A stretch of DNA of 64,000 bases, taken from DATKAS01 sp963773315 (GTDB taxonomy: Bacteria > Actinomycetota > Acidimicrobiia > Acidimicrobiales > DATKAS01). The number at the start of each line of letters is the position of its first letter. Position 1 is the first letter of the stretch. The DNA is taken from positions 352,082-416,081 of the forward strand of contig CAVZAF010000011.1 in assembly GCA_963773315.1 (NCBI GenBank), written 5' to 3'. The notes beneath the pieces were generated by a model that saw only the letters and a program-made list of their open reading frames with translations, searched no databases and had not been told where the DNA came from. Positions 7,867-17,483 of the stretch are shown here, in pieces. The position numbers and the translations under genes were made by a program.

Positions 7867-9789
7867 GCGCTTGGCCCGAGCGTCCGGTCGCGGGCGCGAT
7901 CACCGCGACCGACGACGAGATCCGCGACGCGGTGGCAGAGGCCGAGGTGCCGCCCCTGCTGCCCGCGCTCGCGTACCTCACGGGTGACCTGTCGTTGCTG
8001 CGCGACGAACTGCGCCCCGATCCTCTTCTTCTCGCGATGGAGCAGGGCGGGCTGTCCGAGGAGCAGCTCGCCACCGCGCGCGCCTTGGCCGTCGACACGC
8101 TCATCAAGTACCGCGACGCAGGGTCGCGGCCGGCGCCGATCCCCAGCGACGACGTGCTGCTGAAGATCATGGAGTACGCCGTGGGCGGCCAAGAGATGGC
8201 CGCGTACCTCCCTCTTCTCGAAGAGGAGCTCGCGTATCGGGGCGAGGACCGTCGGGCGCCCGCGTGGCACGTCGACCCGAGCATCGACTTCCACGTGGTG
8301 ATCATCGGGGCCGGCATGTCGGGGCTGCTCGCCGCGCATCGACTGCACCAGGCAGGCATCCCGTTCGTGATCGTCGAGAAGGACCGCGAGGTCGGCGGCA
8401 CGTGGTGGGAGAACAGCTATCCCGGCTGCCGAGTCGACAACCCGAACCACAACTACAGCTACTCGTTCGCGCAGCGCCACGACTGGCCGTTCCACTTCTC
8501 GACACAAGACGTGCTGCTCGACTACTTCCGCAACTGCGCCGACACGTTCGAGCTGCGCGAGCACATCCACTTCAACACCTCGGTCGAGTCGGTCACGTGG
8601 GACGACGCGACCGAGACGTGGACCGTGGAGGTGCGCGGCCCCGCGGGTCCCGAGACGATGCGGGCCAACGCTGTTGTGAGTGCGGTCGGCCAGCTGAACC
8701 GGCCGAAGCTCCCCGACATCCCCGGCCGCGACTCGTTCAAGGGACCGTCGTTCCACTCCGCTCGCTGGCAGCACGACGTCGATCTCCGCGGCAAGCGGGT
8801 CGGCGTGATCGGCACGGGTGCGAGCGCGATGCAGCTCATCCCCGAGATCGCGGGGGTGGTCGGCGAGATGACCGTCTTCCAGCGCACGCCCGCGTGGATG
8901 GGCCCGACGCCCGACTATCACAGACGCGGTGTCCGACGGACTCAAGTGGCTCTACGAGCACGTGCCGTCGTACAGCGAGTGGAACCGGTTCTGGATCTTC
9001 TGGCGGATGGGTGATGGCGGCTTGCCGAACTTCCGTGTCGATCCCGAGTGGCCGACGAATGCCGAGTCGGTGAGCGCGGTGAACGACTTCGTGCGGCTGA
9101 TGCTCGTCGAGTACCTGAAGGCCGAGTTCGGCGATCGTCCCGACCTGCTCGAAAAGGTCACGCCGCACTACCCGCCGGGCGCGAAGCGGATGATCCGCGA
9201 CAACGGCATCTGGGCGCGGACCTTGAAGCAAGAGAACGTGCAGCTCGTCACCGACGACATCCGTGAGATCACACCGAAGGGCGTCGTGACCGCCGATGGC
9301 GAGGAGCGCCAGTTCGACGTGCTCATCTACGGCACCGGGTTCTCGGCGTCGAAGTTCCTGACGCCGATGAAGGTGACGGGCCGCGGAGGCATCGACCTGC
9401 ACGAGCAGTGGGGTGGCGACGCACGCGCCTACCTCGGCGTGACCGTCCCCGGTTTCCCGAACCTGTTCTGCCTCTACGGGCCGAACACCAACATCGTCGT
9501 GAACGGGTCGATCGTCTACTTCTCGGAGTGCGGCGTTCGCTACATCCTCGGCTGCCTGAAGCTGCTGCTCGACCACCAGGCGAAGGCCATCGAGGTGCGC
9601 AAGGACGTGCACGACACGTTCAACGAGGCCGTCGACGCCGAGAACAAGATGATGGCCTGGGGCGCGTCCGACGTGAACAGCTGGTACAAGAACGAGCACG
9701 GCCACGTTGCTCAGAACTGGCCGTTCACGCTGCTCGAGTACTGGCAGCGCACCAAGGAGCCGGACCCAGAGGACTACGTCCTGAGCTAG
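7863..9789 (+). CDS. Baeyer-Villiger-type flavin monooxygenase (one frameshift near 8922)
   Basis: Reads from ATG 7863 and shifts frame near 8922, where one extra A follows TAT-CAC; removing it gives one continuous product of about 641 residues. An N-terminal extension of about 140 residues precedes the Rossmann motif IIGAGMSGLLAAHRL. GGTWWEN-YPG-RVD and the class signature FKGPSFHSARW (FxGxxxHxxxW, near residue 292) identify a class B flavoprotein/BVMO. IGTGASAMQLIPEI is the NADPH fold. It likely oxygenates a ketone, using NADPH and O2, within the degradative operon. The shift is probably a sequencing error, since both halves are fully conserved. Confidence 0.9.
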
Positions 9790-9812
9790 CACCCCCTCCG
9801 ACTCGTGCAGTG

Positions 9813-9825
9813 TGCAACACTTGCA
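9813..9825. promoter_or_regulatory. candidate MarR operator
   Basis: TGCAA-CAC-TTGCA is an inverted repeat two bases upstream of the GTG start of the marR gene, embedded in a direct repeat of TGCAGTGTGCA (from about 9806 and 9822). MarR proteins bind such short TTGCA-type palindromes; autoregulation is a reasonable inference. Confidence 0.45.
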
Positions 9826-9827
9826 GT

Positions 9828-10307
9828 GTGCACGAGTCGGGAGCCGAGAGCGACCAGCTGATCGACGCGGTGCTGCGGGCCTCGCGGGCCCTCGTCGCAG
9901 TGGCAGCCCGCTCGATCGCGCAAGCCGGCGACATAGTCACGTTGCCCCAGTACCGGGCGCTCGTGGCCCTCGCCGCGAAGGGGCCGCAGCGGGTCACCGA
10001 CCTCGCCGACGAGCTCGGCGTGCATCCGTCGTCGGCGACACGGATGTGCGACCGGCTGGTGAAGGCGGGCCTCGCGCATCGCGCTCCCGCGGCGGAGAGC
10101 CGTCGGGAAGTCGAGGTGCAGCTCAGCCCGTCGGGTCGGGCGTTGCTCGACGAGGTCACGTCCGCAAGGCGCCGAGAGATCTCCAAGATCGTCCGCAACG
10201 TCCCGGCCGCACTGCGCCCAGCGATGATCGAAGGGCTCGAGACGTTCAGCGACGCGGCGGGCGAGGTGCCCGATCAGGCCTGGGCCGCGGGTTGGGACAC
10301 CCGATGA
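9828..10307 (+). CDS. MarR-family transcriptional regulator
   Basis: 159 residues. Winged-helix MarR fold: LPQYRALVALAAKGPQRV, then the recognition helix HPSSATRMCDRLVKAGL and the wing ending with RREVEVQLSPSGRALL. Starts with GTG, 38 bases after the monooxygenase stop. Its stop overlaps the start of the ClC channel gene (ATGA), so the channel is the most direct candidate target; the palindrome over the start points to autoregulation. Confidence 0.88.
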   Translation: MHESGAESDQLIDAVLRASRALVAVAARSIAQAGDIVTLPQYRALVALAAKGPQRVTDLADELGVHPSSATRMCDRLVKAGLAHRAPAAESRREVEVQLSPSGRALLDEVTSARRREISKIVRNVPAALRPAMIEGLETFSDAAGEVPDQAWAAGWDTR

Positions 10308-11558
10308 GCGAGCACCGAGACCGAATGCGACGAGTCGTCGAGAAGTCGGCGCAAGTCGTCGTGATCGCCGGGCTCGTCGGCGCGATCACCGGCTTCGGCG
10401 TCGCGGCGTTCGAGCGCATCGTCGTGAACGGCTTGCTGCTCCACATCGAAGAGCTGCCTCTCTGGATGGTGGCGCTCGCCCCGACTGGTGGGGCTGCTGC
10501 TCGCCCTGGGCGCGCTGACGTTCATCGGGCGTGGCATGTCGTCGGCGACATCGGACGAGTACCTGCGCTCGTACCACGATCCCGGTGTGCACCTCACGAT
10601 CCGGGCACTCGTCGCACGCATCACTGCTTCGATCGCCACGCTCGGGTTCGGAGGCGCGATGGGCCTCGAAGGACCGTCGCTCTACCTCGGCGCGACCATC
10701 GGCGCGCAGACCCAGCAGCGGCTGCCCCGACTGTTCCGCGACGCGGATCGCCGCCTCTTGATGGTGGCGGGCGCGGCTGCAGGTGTCGCTGCGATCTTCA
10801 AGGCGCCGGCCACCGGTGCGATCTTCGCGATCGAGGTTCCCTATCAGGACGACCTCGGCCGCCGCATGCTCCTCCCCGCGCTCGTGTCGGCGGCGACGGG
10901 CTACCTCGCGTTCGCCGCGATCAACGGCACCGACCGCCTCTTCCCCATCGCCGGCGAGCCGACGTTCAACTTCCGTGATCTGCTCGGGGCGCTCGCGCTC
11001 GGTGTCGCCGCGGGCCTTGCGGCGCGTGTGTTCGCGGCGATGGTGCTGAAGGCGAAGTCGGTCTCGGTACGTCCGACGATCCTGCAGCCGTTGCTCGCCG
11101 GGGGTGTGCTGGGCGCCATCTTCGTCGTGAGCCGCATCGCGACCGGCGAAGATCTCACGATCGGCCCCGGCTACGACACGATCGCCTGGGCGCTCGACCC
11201 GAAGCACGGCGCGTGGCTCGTGCTGCTCGTGTTCGTGCTGCGATGCGCGGCGACGACGGCGACAGTCGGCGGCGGTGGCGCGGGCGGCCTCTTCATCCCT
11301 CTCGTGGTCGGTGGCGCCCTCATGGGACGCGTGGTCGGAGGAGCAGTCGAGAGCCTGAACACGACCCTCTTCGTCGTGATCGGCGTCGCGGCGTTTCTGG
11401 GCGCGGGCTACCGCGTGCCCCTTGCAGCGGTGATGTTCGTCGCTGAGACAACTGGACGCCCGGGATTCGTCGTTCCCGGACTCCTTGCCGCCGTGGCCGC
11501 AGAGCTCACGATGGGCCGTCGGTCGATCACCGTCTATCAGGCGGTCGAGCCGAGCTGA
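10304..11558 (+). CDS. ClC-family chloride channel/transporter (one frameshift near 10484)
   Basis: Membrane protein of about 417 residues once an extra A at about 10484 is ignored. Family motifs seen: GGAMGLEGPSLYLGA (GxEGP anion-binding segment) and GGGGAGGLFIPLVVGGA (GGxFxP). The N-terminal GSGIP motif of classical ClC exchangers is not present at GRGMSS, so selectivity may differ. Probably moves Cl- or another anion across the cytoplasmic membrane. Coupled to marR at its start. Frame break is likely a sequencing error. Confidence 0.85.
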
Positions 11559-11646
11559 CCGCCGTCTTGCCCTCGTGATGGCCTCCGGGGCAAGGGCTAC
11601 CGTGCCTCATTCCTCGGACAGCGCGAGCGCGAACAGGGCGAGAAGA

Positions 11647-13311
11647 GTGACGAAGCGCAGAGGCCCGGTCGACCCGCGGCTCATGCAGCTCGGCCGCGGC
11701 GTCCGCGCGCACATGGCGCTCACTGTCGTGCTCGGCGCTCTCACCGCGCTTCTCGTGATCACGCAGGCGTGGCTCCTGGCCGACGTCATCGCCCGCGCGT
11801 TCGACGGCTCGATCGCCGTCGCCGACGTGCGCACGCCGCTCACTGCGCTGCTCGTCGTCGTCGTCGCCCGTGCGGCCACCGCTTGGTACACGGAAGTGTC
11901 GGCCAACCGCGCGTCGAGTCGCGTGAAGTCGCAGCTGCGCGTCGCACTGGTCGAGAAGCTCGCCGCCGCGGCGCCCCGAGCGCGCGAGGAGTCGGACGGT
12001 CACCTGACGACGCTCGCGACGCACGGCGTCGACGCGTTGGACGGGTACTTCTCCCGCTACCTCCCTCAGCTCGTGCTCGCCGTGATCGTGCCGGTTGCCG
12101 TGATCGTCGCCGTCTGCACGGCCGACTGGGTCTCGGCCGCGATCATCGCGATCACTGTCCCCCTCATCCCGTTGTTCATGGCGCTGATCGGCATGCGCGT
12201 GCAGCGCCGTCAGGATCATCAGCTCCGCACGCTGCAAGTGCTCTCGGGCCACTTCCTCGACGTCGTGCGCGGCCTCACGACGCTCAAGGTCTTCGGACGA
12301 TCGAAGGCTCAGGTCGAGACGATCAGGTCGGTCACCGACAGCTACCGGCGCACGACGATGTCGACGCTCAAGCTCGCGTTCCTCTCGTCTTTGGTGCTCG
12401 AGCTGCTCGCGAGCGTGTCGGTGGCGCTCGTCGCGGTGTCGGTGGGGTTGCGCCTTCTCTACGGACACCTCGACCTTCGGACCTCGCTGTTCGCGCTCGT
12501 GCTCGCGCCCGAGGCTTACCTCCCACTGCGCCTCGTCGGGACCAGCTTCCATGCGAGTGCCGAGGGCTTGAGCGCGGCCGACCAGGTCTTCGAGGTGCTC
12601 GAGCGACCCGTGCCCGACCACGGCACGAGGCGCGACCTGCCCGACCCGGCTGCGGACGCGATCACGGTCGATCGAGTCACGGTTGCGTATCCGGGTAGGC
12701 CGAACCCCGCGATCGACCGGTGCTCGCTCACGATCGAACCCGGCGAAGCCGTTGCGATCACCGGGCCGAGTGGATGCGGCAAGTCGACCCTCCTCGCCAT
12801 GCTGCTCGGCTTCATCACGCCGAGCGAAGGGGCCGTCCGCATCGGCGACGTCGATCTCACCGATGCCGACCCCGCGGCATGGCGCGAGCAGATCGCATGG
12901 GTGCCGCAACGTCCCCACCTTTTCGCGGCGTCGATCGCGGACAATCTGCGACTGGGCGCGCCGAGCGCGACCGACGACGAGCTCTGGAGCGCCCTCTCGG
13001 CGGCGTCGCTCGAGCAACGGGTCGCTTCGTTGCCCGATCAGCTCGACACGAGGCTCGGTGAGCGTGGCAGTGGCCTCTCCGCGGGTGAGGCCCAGCGCCT
13101 CGCGATCGCGCGAGCGCTTCTGCGACCCTCGTCGCTCCTTCTCCTCGACGAGCCCACCGCCCACCTCGACGCCGACACCGAAGCGCGCGTGATCTCATCG
13201 CTGCAACGAGCCGCGCGGGGCCGCTCGATGGTCGTCGTCACTCACAGGCCGGCGGTGCTCTCGATCGTCGACCGAGTCGTGTCACTCCAGCCCGCGACGG
13301 TGCTGCGATGA
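11647..13311 (+). CDS. cydD: CydD, thiol-reductant ABC exporter subunit
   Basis: 554 residues: an N-terminal six-helix membrane domain (LTVVLGALTALLVITQAWLL onward) and a C-terminal ATPase with Walker A GPSGCGKST, a non-canonical signature LSAGEAQRLAIARALL and Walker B LLLLDEPTAHLD. Half-transporter that pairs with CydC to export cysteine/glutathione needed for cytochrome bd assembly. GTG at 11647 is chosen because it places the usual short cytoplasmic head (PVDPRL) before helix 1; ATG 11578 is an alternative. First gene of cydDCAB; CydC follows with an ATGA overlap. Confidence 0.92.
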   Translation: MTKRRGPVDPRLMQLGRGVRAHMALTVVLGALTALLVITQAWLLADVIARAFDGSIAVADVRTPLTALLVVVVARAATAWYTEVSANRASSRVKSQLRVALVEKLAAAAPRAREESDGHLTTLATHGVDALDGYFSRYLPQLVLAVIVPVAVIVAVCTADWVSAAIIAITVPLIPLFMALIGMRVQRRQDHQLRTLQVLSGHFLDVVRGLTTLKVFGRSKAQVETIRSVTDSYRRTTMSTLKLAFLSSLVLELLASVSVALVAVSVGLRLLYGHLDLRTSLFALVLAPEAYLPLRLVGTSFHASAEGLSAADQVFEVLERPVPDHGTRRDLPDPAADAITVDRVTVAYPGRPNPAIDRCSLTIEPGEAVAITGPSGCGKSTLLAMLLGFITPSEGAVRIGDVDLTDADPAAWREQIAWVPQRPHLFAASIADNLRLGAPSATDDELWSALSAASLEQRVASLPDQLDTRLGERGSGLSAGEAQRLAIARALLRPSSLLLLDEPTAHLDADTEARVISSLQRAARGRSMVVVTHRPAVLSIVDRVVSLQPATVLR

Positions 13312-15017
13312 CGCGAGCCACGACGAGGGAGACCATCCGCCTCGCGCGCCCGGCGACGCGAGGGCTCGTGCTCTCGACGCTGCTCGGCGCGGCGTGCATC
13401 GCGTCAGCGATCGGGCTGCTGGGCACGTCCGCATGGCTGATCTCGCGCTGCGCGCAGCACGGATCGGTGGCCGACCTCGGCCTCGCCGTCGTCAGCGTTC
13501 GGTTCTTTGCACTCGCCCGCGGCCTGTTCCGCTATGGCGAGCGGCTCGTCGGTCACGACGGAGCGTTTCGCGCCCTCGCTGACCTCCGCGTCACCGCGTA
13601 CGAGCGGCTCGAGCGCATCACCCCTTCGGGGCTTCACTCCTTCCATCGCGGCGACCTGCTCGACCGCGTGGTCGAGGACGTCGACGCGCTGCAGGACGTC
13701 GGCCTCCGCGTGTTGCCCGCTTGGTGCATCGCCGGCGTCGTCGGTGTGGCGACGACGATCGCGCTCTGGATCATGCTGCCGGCCGCTGCGGTCGCCGTGG
13801 CGATCGCGCTGCTGTTCGGCGCGGTCGTGGTGCCGTGGCTGTCGCGGGCGTTGGCGCACCGCAACGAGGCCCGCCGGGCGCCCGCTCGCGGCGAGCTCAC
13901 TGCCTCGGTCGTCGATCTGCTCGAGGGCGCTCCCGACCTCGTGGCATTCGGCGCGATCGACGCGCAAGTGCGACGGGTCGTCGAGCACGACCGTGAGCTC
14001 ACTCGAGTCGCCGCGGCGAGCGCACACACCGCGGGAGTCGGCGCGGGCCTCGTCGTGCTCTGCACGGGGATGGCGATGTGGGCCGCGCTCGCGCTGGGCG
14101 TCGGCGCAGTGCACGGGGGACGTCTCGACGGTGTGTTCCTGGCCGTCGTCGCGCTGATCCCCCTTGCCGCGTTCGAGCTCGTCTCGCCGCTGCCCGTCGC
14201 CGCACAGGCACTCGAGGGCGCTCAGCGCTCGGCGGCTCGCCTCTCCGCGGTGCTCGACCAGCCCGCGTCGGTGATCGAGCCCACCGTCGCGAAAGCGACC
14301 CGACCCGGGTCTCACCACGACCTGCGCGTGCGAGGTCTGCGGGTGCGACACGCGCCCGACGAGCCGTGGGCCGTCGACGGCGTCGACCTCGATCTCAGCG
14401 ACGGACGACGCGTCGCCCTCGTCGGCGCGAGCGGCGCCGGCAAGTCCACCCTCGCCTCGGCCCTCGTTCGCTTCGCCGACTACGAGTCGGGCTCGGTGCG
14501 TCTCGACGGCACCGAGCTGCACGATCTCGACGGCGATCAGGTGCGGGGGATCGTCGGCCTCGTCGAGCAAGACGCACACATCTTCGACTCGACCCTGCGA
14601 GAGAACATGCGCCTCGCGAGGACGACCGCCTCCGACGCCGAGATCATGGAGGCGCTCGCGCGCGCCCGGCTGTCGGATTGGGTCACGAGCCTTCCACTCG
14701 GCCTCGACACCGCGGTCGGCGAGCACGGCTCCGCGTTGTCCGGCGGGCAACGCCAGCGCCTTGCGTTAGCCCGCGCGCTGCTGGCCGACTTCCCGATCCT
14801 TGTGCTCGACGAACCCGGTGAGCACCTCGACGCCGAGACCGCCGACGCGCTGACGCGAGACCTTCTGTCGGCGACGAGCGGTCGCACCACGTTGCTGATC
14901 ACCCATCGCCTCGCCGCACTCGAGTCGGTCGACGAGATCGTCGTGCTGGACGGAGGGCGGGTCGTGGAACGCCTGGTGCCCCATATGACCGTGCCCCCAA
15001 TGAAAGGTGTCGCATGA
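13308..15017 (+). CDS. cydC: CydC, thiol-reductant ABC exporter subunit
   Basis: 569 residues. Membrane domain followed by an ATPase domain with GASGAGKST (Walker A), LSGGQRQRLALARALL (signature) and LVLDEPGEHLD (Walker B). The early LLGTSAWLISRCAQH is characteristic of CydC. Forms the heterodimer with CydD. Overlaps both neighbours by ATGA, so the four cyd genes are translated as a unit. Confidence 0.92.
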   Translation: MTRATTRETIRLARPATRGLVLSTLLGAACIASAIGLLGTSAWLISRCAQHGSVADLGLAVVSVRFFALARGLFRYGERLVGHDGAFRALADLRVTAYERLERITPSGLHSFHRGDLLDRVVEDVDALQDVGLRVLPAWCIAGVVGVATTIALWIMLPAAAVAVAIALLFGAVVVPWLSRALAHRNEARRAPARGELTASVVDLLEGAPDLVAFGAIDAQVRRVVEHDRELTRVAAASAHTAGVGAGLVVLCTGMAMWAALALGVGAVHGGRLDGVFLAVVALIPLAAFELVSPLPVAAQALEGAQRSAARLSAVLDQPASVIEPTVAKATRPGSHHDLRVRGLRVRHAPDEPWAVDGVDLDLSDGRRVALVGASGAGKSTLASALVRFADYESGSVRLDGTELHDLDGDQVRGIVGLVEQDAHIFDSTLRENMRLARTTASDAEIMEALARARLSDWVTSLPLGLDTAVGEHGSALSGGQRQRLALARALLADFPILVLDEPGEHLDAETADALTRDLLSATSGRTTLLITHRLAALESVDEIVVLDGGRVVERLVPHMTVPPMKGVA

Positions 15018-16435
15018 ACGTCGGCCTGGCTCGCCTCCAGTTCGCGACGACGACGATCTACCACTTCCTGTTCGTGCCGGTGACGATCGGGCTCAGCTTC
15101 CTCGTCGCCGTGCTGCAAACGATGTGGTACCGAGGAGGAGACCCCGAGTACAAGCGCCTGACCAAGTTCTTCGGCACGCTGCTCGTCATCAACGTCGCGA
15201 TCGGCGTCGTCACCGGGCTCGTGCAGGAGTTCGAGTTCGGCATGAACTGGTCGAGCTACTCGCGGTACGTCGGCGACGTTTTCGGTGCCCCGCTCGCGAT
15301 GGAGGGCCTGGCGGCGTTCTTCCTCGAGTCGACCTTCCTCGGCCTCTGGCTGTTCGGTTGGGATCGACTGTCGAAGAGGGTGCACCTCACGACGATCTGG
15401 CTCGTCGCGTTCGGAAGTGCGCTCTCGGCGGCGTTCATCATGGCGGCGAACTCGTGGATGCAACACCCCGTCGGCTACGAGATCGACCCGACGACGAACC
15501 GGCCCGTGCTGAACAACATCGGCGCGCTGTTCACCAACCCGGTGTTCGTGTGGGGATACCTCCACGTGCTGCTGGCGTCACTGGTCACCGGCGCGGTCGT
15601 GATGCTCGGAGTGTCCGCGTGGCACCTGCGGCGCCACGGGGCGGAGAGCCCGTTCTTCCGAACCGCGAAGACCGCGCTCGTCGTGCTCGTCCCGGCGATC
15701 ATCCTGAACCTCATCGTCGGCAGCAAGCTCGGCGTGATCGAGACCACCTATCAGCCGATGAAGATCGCGGCTGCCGAAGCGCAGTGGCAGACCTGCCAGC
15801 CGTGCTCGTTCTCGGCGTTCCAGATCAGGGGCGGCAAGTTCGACGAGACCCCGACGAAGATCATCGCGATCCCCCACCTGCTCTCGGTGCTCGCGGACAG
15901 CACCTGGAACGGCCAAGTGGTGGGACTCAACCCCCTCAACGAGCAGTACCAGCAGCAGTACGGGCCGGGCCGGTACATCCCGAACGTGTTCGTCCAGTAC
16001 TGGTCGATGCGGGTGATGGCCTACCTGGCTGCGCTGGTGGCGCTGTTCTCGCTGTGGGGCGCGTGGCTGATCCACCGCGGGAAGCTCGCGACATCGAAGT
16101 GGTTCCTGCGTTCGGCGACGTGGGCGATCGTCACTCCGTTCCTGATGAACACCGCGGGATGGATGCTCACCGAGAACGGCCGCCAACCGTGGATCGTCCA
16201 AGGGCTGATGCTCGTGAAAGACGGCGTATCCGCGTCGGTCAGCTCCACCGAGATCGTGATCAGCCTCATCTTCTTCGTCGTGCTGTACTCGCTGCTCGGC
16301 GTGGTCGACGGCATGTTGATGTTCCGCTTCGGGCGCAAGGCGCTCGGCGAGGGCGACGAGGACGAGCACGCGATGCCGCCCGAGGGCAGCGAACCTTCAG
16401 CCGACGACGAGCGCGTTCCGGCGTTGACCTACTAG
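15014..16435 (+). CDS. cydA: CydA, cytochrome bd ubiquinol/menaquinol oxidase subunit I
   Basis: 473 residues, typical of short Q-loop CydA. The heme ligand His17 lies in TTIYHFLFVP, the conserved WGYLHVLLAS histidine is further on, and the diagnostic GRQPWIVQG is present near residue 396. Oxidises quinol and reduces O2 at the membrane, with high oxygen affinity. In actinobacteria the donor would be menaquinol. Linked directly to cydC (ATGA) and cydB. Confidence 0.95.
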   Translation: MNVGLARLQFATTTIYHFLFVPVTIGLSFLVAVLQTMWYRGGDPEYKRLTKFFGTLLVINVAIGVVTGLVQEFEFGMNWSSYSRYVGDVFGAPLAMEGLAAFFLESTFLGLWLFGWDRLSKRVHLTTIWLVAFGSALSAAFIMAANSWMQHPVGYEIDPTTNRPVLNNIGALFTNPVFVWGYLHVLLASLVTGAVVMLGVSAWHLRRHGAESPFFRTAKTALVVLVPAIILNLIVGSKLGVIETTYQPMKIAAAEAQWQTCQPCSFSAFQIRGGKFDETPTKIIAIPHLLSVLADSTWNGQVVGLNPLNEQYQQQYGPGRYIPNVFVQYWSMRVMAYLAALVALFSLWGAWLIHRGKLATSKWFLRSATWAIVTPFLMNTAGWMLTENGRQPWIVQGLMLVKDGVSASVSSTEIVISLIFFVVLYSLLGVVDGMLMFRFGRKALGEGDEDEHAMPPEGSEPSADDERVPALTY

Positions 16436-16445
16436 GGGACTCGAA

Positions 16446-17483
16446 ATGGGACTGCAGATCGTCTGGTACGTCATCATCGCCATCTTCTGGACGGGATTCT
16501 TCGTCCTCGAGGGCTTCGACTTCGGAGTGGGCGCGCTGCACAGCGTCGTCGGCAAGACCGATCTCGAGCGCCGGGTCGCGATCAACACGATCGGGCCGTT
16601 CTGGGACGGCAACGAGGTCTGGCTCATCGTGGCGGGTGGTGCAACGTTCGCAGCGTTCCCGGGCTGGTACGCGACCTGGTTCTCGGCGCTGTACCTCGCC
16701 CTCGTGCTCGTGCTCTTCGGGCTGATCATCCGCGGCGTCTCGTTCGAGTACCGAGGCAAGATCGAGACCCCGCGCTGGAAGACCACGTGGAGCACCGCGC
16801 TCACCGTCGGAAGCCTCATGCTTCCCGTGCTGCTCGGCATCGCGCTCGGCGACCTCCTGTACGGGCTGCCGATCGACTCGAGCGGCGAGTACACCGGCTC
16901 GTTCTGGAACTTGTTGACTCCGTACGGCATCTGGGTCGGCATCACGCTGCTCTCGCTCACCCTTTTGCACGGCTCGACCTTCCTCACGCTCCGCACGACG
17001 GGCATCGTCCACGACCGGGCTCGCCGCCTCACCATGCCCTTCGCGCTCGTTGCGATCGTCACCGTGCTCGTCTTCACGATCTGGACGCAGGTGCTGTCGG
17101 AGAAGGGCGACATCCCGGGGCCACTGCAGGCGATCCCGCTGATCGCGATCGTCGCGGCAGCGTGGGCTGTGCGCGACCGCCACGACGGTTGGGCGTTCAG
17201 CGCGACCGCGATCGCGATCGCGCTCACGATCGTGACGATCTTCATCGACTTGTACCCGAACGTCATGGTCTCGAGCACGAGCTCGGACAACAACCTCACC
17301 GTCGCCAACACAGCGTCGGGGAACTACGCGCTGAAAGTCATGACGGTCGTCGCGGTCGTGCTGTTCCCCGTCGTCCTCGCCTACCAGATCTGGAACTTCC
17401 ACGTGTTCCGCCACCGGATCGCGAGCCCGAAGGCAGAAGTCGAAGCCCCCTCCCCCCAAGCCGTCCAACAGGAGACCACCTGA
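16446..17483 (+). CDS. cydB: CydB, cytochrome bd oxidase subunit II
   Basis: 345 residues with about eight membrane helices. The N-terminus LQIVWYVIIAIFWTGFFVLEG followed by DFGVGALH is diagnostic for CydB (EGFDFGVG), and WDGNEVWL follows. Structural partner of CydA in the bd oxidase. Ten bases separate it from cydA; its TGA overlaps the ndh start (TGATG). Confidence 0.95.
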   Translation: MGLQIVWYVIIAIFWTGFFVLEGFDFGVGALHSVVGKTDLERRVAINTIGPFWDGNEVWLIVAGGATFAAFPGWYATWFSALYLALVLVLFGLIIRGVSFEYRGKIETPRWKTTWSTALTVGSLMLPVLLGIALGDLLYGLPIDSSGEYTGSFWNLLTPYGIWVGITLLSLTLLHGSTFLTLRTTGIVHDRARRLTMPFALVAIVTVLVFTIWTQVLSEKGDIPGPLQAIPLIAIVAAAWAVRDRHDGWAFSATAIAIALTIVTIFIDLYPNVMVSSTSSDNNLTVANTASGNYALKVMTVVAVVLFPVVLAYQIWNFHVFRHRIASPKAEVEAPSPQAVQQETT

